Under the pieces are notes generated by a model. That model was given only the letters and a program-made list of their open reading frames with translations, did no database searches and was not told the DNA's origin. Position numbers and translations under genes: made by a program. 8,101 bases of DNA from NORP181 sp047623555. Its GTDB lineage: Bacteria > Pseudomonadota > Alphaproteobacteria > Rhodobacterales > Rhodobacteraceae. Positions 6,328 through 8,101 of this stretch are shown piece by piece. The stretch's first letter is position 1, and each line of letters opens with the position of its first letter. The stretch covers positions 1 to 8,101 of the forward strand of contig JBLHMP010000122.1 of the NCBI GenBank assembly GCA_047623555.1. Reading direction: 5' to 3'.

Positions 6328-6328
6328 T

Positions 6329-6349
6329 GCCCCGAGACAAGCTCGGGGC
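6329..6349. terminator. Hairpin between convergent tetR and adhC pseudogene
   Basis: GCCCCGAG (6329-6336) and CTCGGGGC (6342-6349) form a perfect 8-bp GC-rich stem with a 5-base loop (ACAAG). It begins one base after the tetR stop and ends 8 bases before the adhC pseudogene stop, so it sits between convergent genes as a bidirectional terminator would. Neither strand has a good U-run after the stem, so it may act as a 3'-end protecting structure or need Rho. I recall similar CCCCGAG-loop-CTCGGGG elements being common in Rhodobacteraceae. Confidence 0.6.
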
Positions 6350-6357
6350 GCAAGGGT

Positions 6358-7284
6358 TTAGTAGATAACGACCGAGCGGATTGATTCACCCGCATGCATC
6401 AGATCAAAGCCTTTGTTGATATCCTCAAGCGGCATGGTGTGGGTGATCATCGGATCAATCTCGATCTTACTCTCCATGTACCAATCAACGATTTTCGGCA
6501 CATCAGTACGTCCACGCGCGCCGCCAAAGGCCGTGCCAGCTGCGTCCGGTGACCAATTGGAAGGGCCGGGTGCTGATTTCAGCCCCTGCCGCTGCCACAC
6601 CGATGACGATGCTTTCGCCCCAGCCCTTGTGGGCGGATTCAAGCGCGGTGCGCATGACGTTAACATTGCCGGTGGCATCAACGTATAATCGGCGCCGCCC
6701 TTGGTCAGCTTAACCAGATACGGCACCAAATCGCCTTCGACCTTGGCGGTGTGGATGACTGCGCCAATGCCGGTGGTAATGCCACAACCGATATAACAGA
6801 CCTTATCAAAGGGTGCGTCTTTGCGGGTTTTGGCCAGCGCAATTTCCGGCAGAACCGTGTGGTTGGAAAACGTCAAACAGCCCATGTAGTGCAGGATTGG
6901 ATTACCATCCAGCGTGGTGAACCGCGATGTGCCATCCGGCATAAGGTCGGCGCCCTGAGTTTCGCGGATCGACTGGCACAGGTTGGTTTTTGGATGCAGG
7001 CAGTAATCGCATTCGCGACATTCCGGCGTATAGAGCGGGATGACGTGATCGCCGGGTTTCAGGCTGGTGACACCTTCGCCCACCTCAAGAACAATGCCCG
7101 CGCCTTCGTGGCCCAGAATAGCCCTTCGGGATCGACACCAGATAGGGTGAACTGGTCGGTATGGTAGATGCCGGTGGCTTTCATTTTCCACAAGCACCTC
7201 ACCGACACGAGGGCCACCAAGGTTTATTTCCATGATTTCAAGGGGTTTTCGAGCCTGAATGGCGACAGCAGCACGGGTTCGAAA
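6358..7284 (-). pseudogene. adhC: Decayed class III alcohol dehydrogenase (S-(hydroxymethyl)glutathione dehydrogenase)
   Basis: The functional enzyme oxidises S-hydroxymethylglutathione to S-formylglutathione with NAD, one step before FghA. Clear family stretches remain: RTRAAVAIQARKPLEIMEI at the N-terminus, GHEGAGIVLEVGEGVTSLKPG, the structural-zinc cysteines in CRECDYCLHPKTNLC, CYIGCGITTGIGAV, and TAFGGARGRTDVPKI to the end IRSVVIY. Defects read from the DNA: the expected ATG is TTT at 7284-7282 although GAGAGG is still 8 bases upstream; one extra A in the run 7184-7187; the catalytic zinc Cys codon of GICHTD is TAC (7166-7164); about 10 bases are missing at 7116-7119; about 57 codons including the Rossmann GLGGIG are missing at 6736-6747; one base is missing between 6679 and 6680; about five bases are missing between 6535 and 6536. 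The indel pairs restore frame, so no stop occurs. Sizes of losses come from my recollection of intact homologues. An upstream in-frame ATG at 7605 is not a credible start. Confidence 0.92.
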
Positions 7285-7401
7285 TATATTATCCTCTCGC
7301 AAAATATCGAAATTGCCTTGCGGCAAAATCGGGTGATTTTCAACTCTGCAATCCGCTAAAACATGACGTTTTGTGATCGCGCCCCCATATCTGTACCGAC
7401 A

Positions 7402-7407
7402 AAGGAG
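7402..7407 (+). promoter_or_regulatory. Ribosome binding site of the I78 inhibitor gene
   Basis: AAGGAG lies 6 bases before the ATG at 7414 and decides this start over the in-frame ATG at 7363, which has no comparable site and would place 17 non-signal residues before the signal peptide. The gap 7285-7413 otherwise shows no convincing promoter. A 5-bp TTGCC/GGCAA stem at 7313-7326 is in the former leader of adhC. Confidence 0.75.
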
Positions 7408-7413
7408 TGCGAT

Positions 7414-7677
7414 ATGAGTTTTATCAATATAACTGGCCTGGCATTGGCCGGATTTTGTTTTGCAGGAAGCGTTATGGCCAATGAGGCACAGGTTCCCTGC
7501 GGTGCAGATCAAATGCAAGAGTTGGTTGGTCAAAGCCTGACCACGAACGATAATGTGTTTCACGACAGCGCGCGGATCATTCCGCCAAACAGTGCGGTAA
7601 CCCAAGACTTTCGACCGGACCGGATGAATGTCAATCTTGATGAAGACGGGGTAATTATCCGCATTTGGTGTGGCTGA
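7414..7677 (+). CDS. Small exported peptidase inhibitor I78 family protein
   Basis: This 87-residue protein has an N-terminal signal peptide (hydrophobic stretch about 5-19, likely cleavage after SVMA at residue 22) and a mature domain of about 65 residues. The mature part matches the I78 family pattern: Cys29, ELVGQ at 36-40, RIIPPNSAVTQDFRPDRMNV at 54-73, and DEDGVIIRIWCG at 76-87 ending in Cys86-Gly. The two cysteines probably form a disulfide in the periplasm or outside the cell. Founding I78 members inhibit serine proteases such as elastase; most bacterial relatives are assigned by similarity only, so the target is unknown. It stands alone between the adhC pseudogene and IS debris, with a good AAGGAG site, and appears intact. 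It could instead be a structural periplasmic protein of the same fold. Confidence 0.88.
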   Translation: MSFINITGLALAGFCFAGSVMANEAQVPCGADQMQELVGQSLTTNDNVFHDSARIIPPNSAVTQDFRPDRMNVNLDEDGVIIRIWCG

Positions 7678-7678
7678 A

Positions 7679-7693
7679 CGCTGGCAGCCAGCG
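7679..7693. terminator. Short hairpin after the I78 gene
   Basis: CGCTGG-CAG-CCAGCG is a perfect 6-bp stem with a 3-base loop, starting one base after the stop codon at 7677. No T-run follows, so it is only a possible terminator or 3' stabilising structure for the inhibitor mRNA. Confidence 0.45.
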
Positions 7694-7722
7694 GCACAAT
7701 AGTTCGGTCATTGGCGAAACGA

Positions 7723-7920
7723 TCAGGCTGTAATACGCGGCTGGATCGCCGTAGGGTCTGCGGGCCTGATCCCACCAGTTCGCGCCAAATGTGGAAAAAT
7801 CGAAGACGACGCACGATTGAAATGACGTCCAATCGAACTCATCGACTCACCGCGTTGCCACCGATCCCACATTTCGGACTTCTGTTTGTCCGTATAAAAC
7901 GTTCGTGTGCGGTACTTCAT
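7723..7920 (-). pseudogene. Truncated IS30-family transposase (N-terminal remnant)
   Basis: The product begins MKYRTRTFYTDKQKSEMWD and continues through RGESMSSIGRHFNRASSSI to PHLARTGGIRPA, which I recognise as the N-terminal helix-turn-helix region of IS30-family transposases of alphaproteobacteria. A complete transposase has more than 300 residues with a DDE domain. Here only about 50-60 residues match, then the frame runs out at a TGA (7725-7723) with a non-family tail. A neighbouring frame may carry a little more (RRSSRVL around 7733-7753), suggesting a frameshift before the truncation. The ATG at 7920 has GGAG 8 bases upstream, so it is preferred over the GTG at 7929. The upstream stretch 7921-7968, GGTCGTCGCAACACTT in minus orientation, looks like an IS30-type left end. 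Not functional. Confidence 0.8.
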
Positions 7921-7968
7921 AATAAACACTCCATCTTTCTCAAAAGATTAAAGTGTTGCGACGACCCT
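7921..7968 (-). mobile_element. Probable left-end sequence of the IS30-type element
   Basis: In minus orientation GGTCGTCGCAACACTT followed by a run to the transposase ATG resembles the GGTCAACGCAACAG end region of IS30, as I recall it. The exact terminus cannot be fixed because no opposite end or target duplication is visible. Confidence 0.4.
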
Positions 7969-7974
7969 TCGGCT

Positions 7975-8101
7975 GGCTTTGTTGCACAAAAAGGCCCGTG
8001 GTCGAGGAGCCCCTTAGCCCGGACGGATTTATCCTACAGTAACGGTTCGAGGTATGCCGAGAGCAGTATATCGGTTGAGAATTGTAGCACGGATTTGATC
8101 T
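7975..8101 (+). mobile_element. Probable terminus of an IS5-like element, running off the window
   Basis: GGCTTTGTTGCACAAA at 7975-7990 looks like the terminal inverted repeat of IS5/IS903-group elements. What follows has the expected look of their short leader. GAGG (8049-8052) then ATG at 8054 would begin MPRAVYRLR, plausible for the group's transposase, but the frame stops after 14 codons at 8098; a one-base shift gives RNCSTDLI, so the gene may be frameshifted. It lies directly against the IS30-type end, suggesting one element inserted at or into the other. Only one end is in view, so the assignment rests on the terminal motif. Confidence 0.45.

Noticed and set aside
7363..7413. Earlier ATG for the I78 protein
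   Set aside because: No Shine-Dalgarno sequence precedes it, and it would bury the signal peptide behind 17 extra residues; the ATG at 7414 has AAGGAG at good spacing.
7285..7605. N-terminal extension of the adhC frame up to an ATG at 7605
   Set aside because: It overlaps the I78 gene on the opposite strand and matches nothing in the dehydrogenase family, whose N-terminus begins at RTRAAVA; it is a fortuitous open stretch.
1..8101. tRNA, rRNA, CRISPR array, phage or defence system
   Set aside because: I saw no cloverleaf-like or rRNA-like sequence, no regularly spaced direct repeats with spacers, and no phage or defence protein families; the 32-base spacing at 4498-4571 is an inverted-repeat arrangement without spacers.

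Overview
The window looks like chromosomal DNA from an alphaproteobacterium, most likely Rhodobacteraceae (Roseobacter group). Three things point there: the protein set (S-formylglutathione hydrolase, a class III alcohol dehydrogenase, a ferritin-VIT1 fusion of the MbfA type, a peptidase inhibitor I78 protein), an iron-control-element (Irr-type) palindrome, and intergenic G+C-rich hairpin elements that I recall from this group. The pseudogene and insertion-sequence debris at the right end would suit an IS-rich Roseobacter-group genome, but genus cannot be decided from this window.

Layout. Positions 1-3421 hold a tight minus-strand operon. In transcription order it is fghA (S-formylglutathione hydrolase), a UPF0178/YaiI protein with a GTG start, a HAD-family hydrolase, an ornithine cyclodeaminase/mu-crystallin family protein, and a membrane-anchored alpha/beta hydrolase cut by the window edge. 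Three of the four junctions are 4-base stop/start overlaps. Upstream, also on the minus strand, lie an AEC-family transporter (3521-4450) and mbfA (4604-5578), separated by two related hairpins that share an arm. The 131 bp between mbfA and a divergent TetR-family gene (5710-6327) carries two apparent operators: an Irr-type box at the start of the mbfA promoter and a perfect 7-3-7 palindrome inside the tetR promoter.

After tetR, across a short convergent hairpin, lies a degraded class III alcohol dehydrogenase gene (adhC/flhA type, minus strand). It has lost its start codon, a catalytic zinc cysteine and the NAD-binding Rossmann motif. It carries two pairs of compensating indels that keep one long reading frame open, so an automatic annotation could mistake it for an intact gene. 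A plus-strand gene for a small exported I78-family inhibitor follows (7414-7677). The last 400 bases hold the 5' remnant of an IS30-family transposase and what appears to be the terminal repeat of an IS5-like element.

Working together. fghA would hydrolyse S-formylglutathione made by a class III alcohol dehydrogenase. The copy in this window is dead, so the cell either has another copy elsewhere or has lost this route. MbfA with its Irr-type box is an iron (and probably peroxide) stress module. The remaining operon genes have no obvious shared pathway. I see no RNA gene, CRISPR array, phage gene or defence system. The most informative signals are the hidden decay of adhC and the operators around mbfA and tetR.
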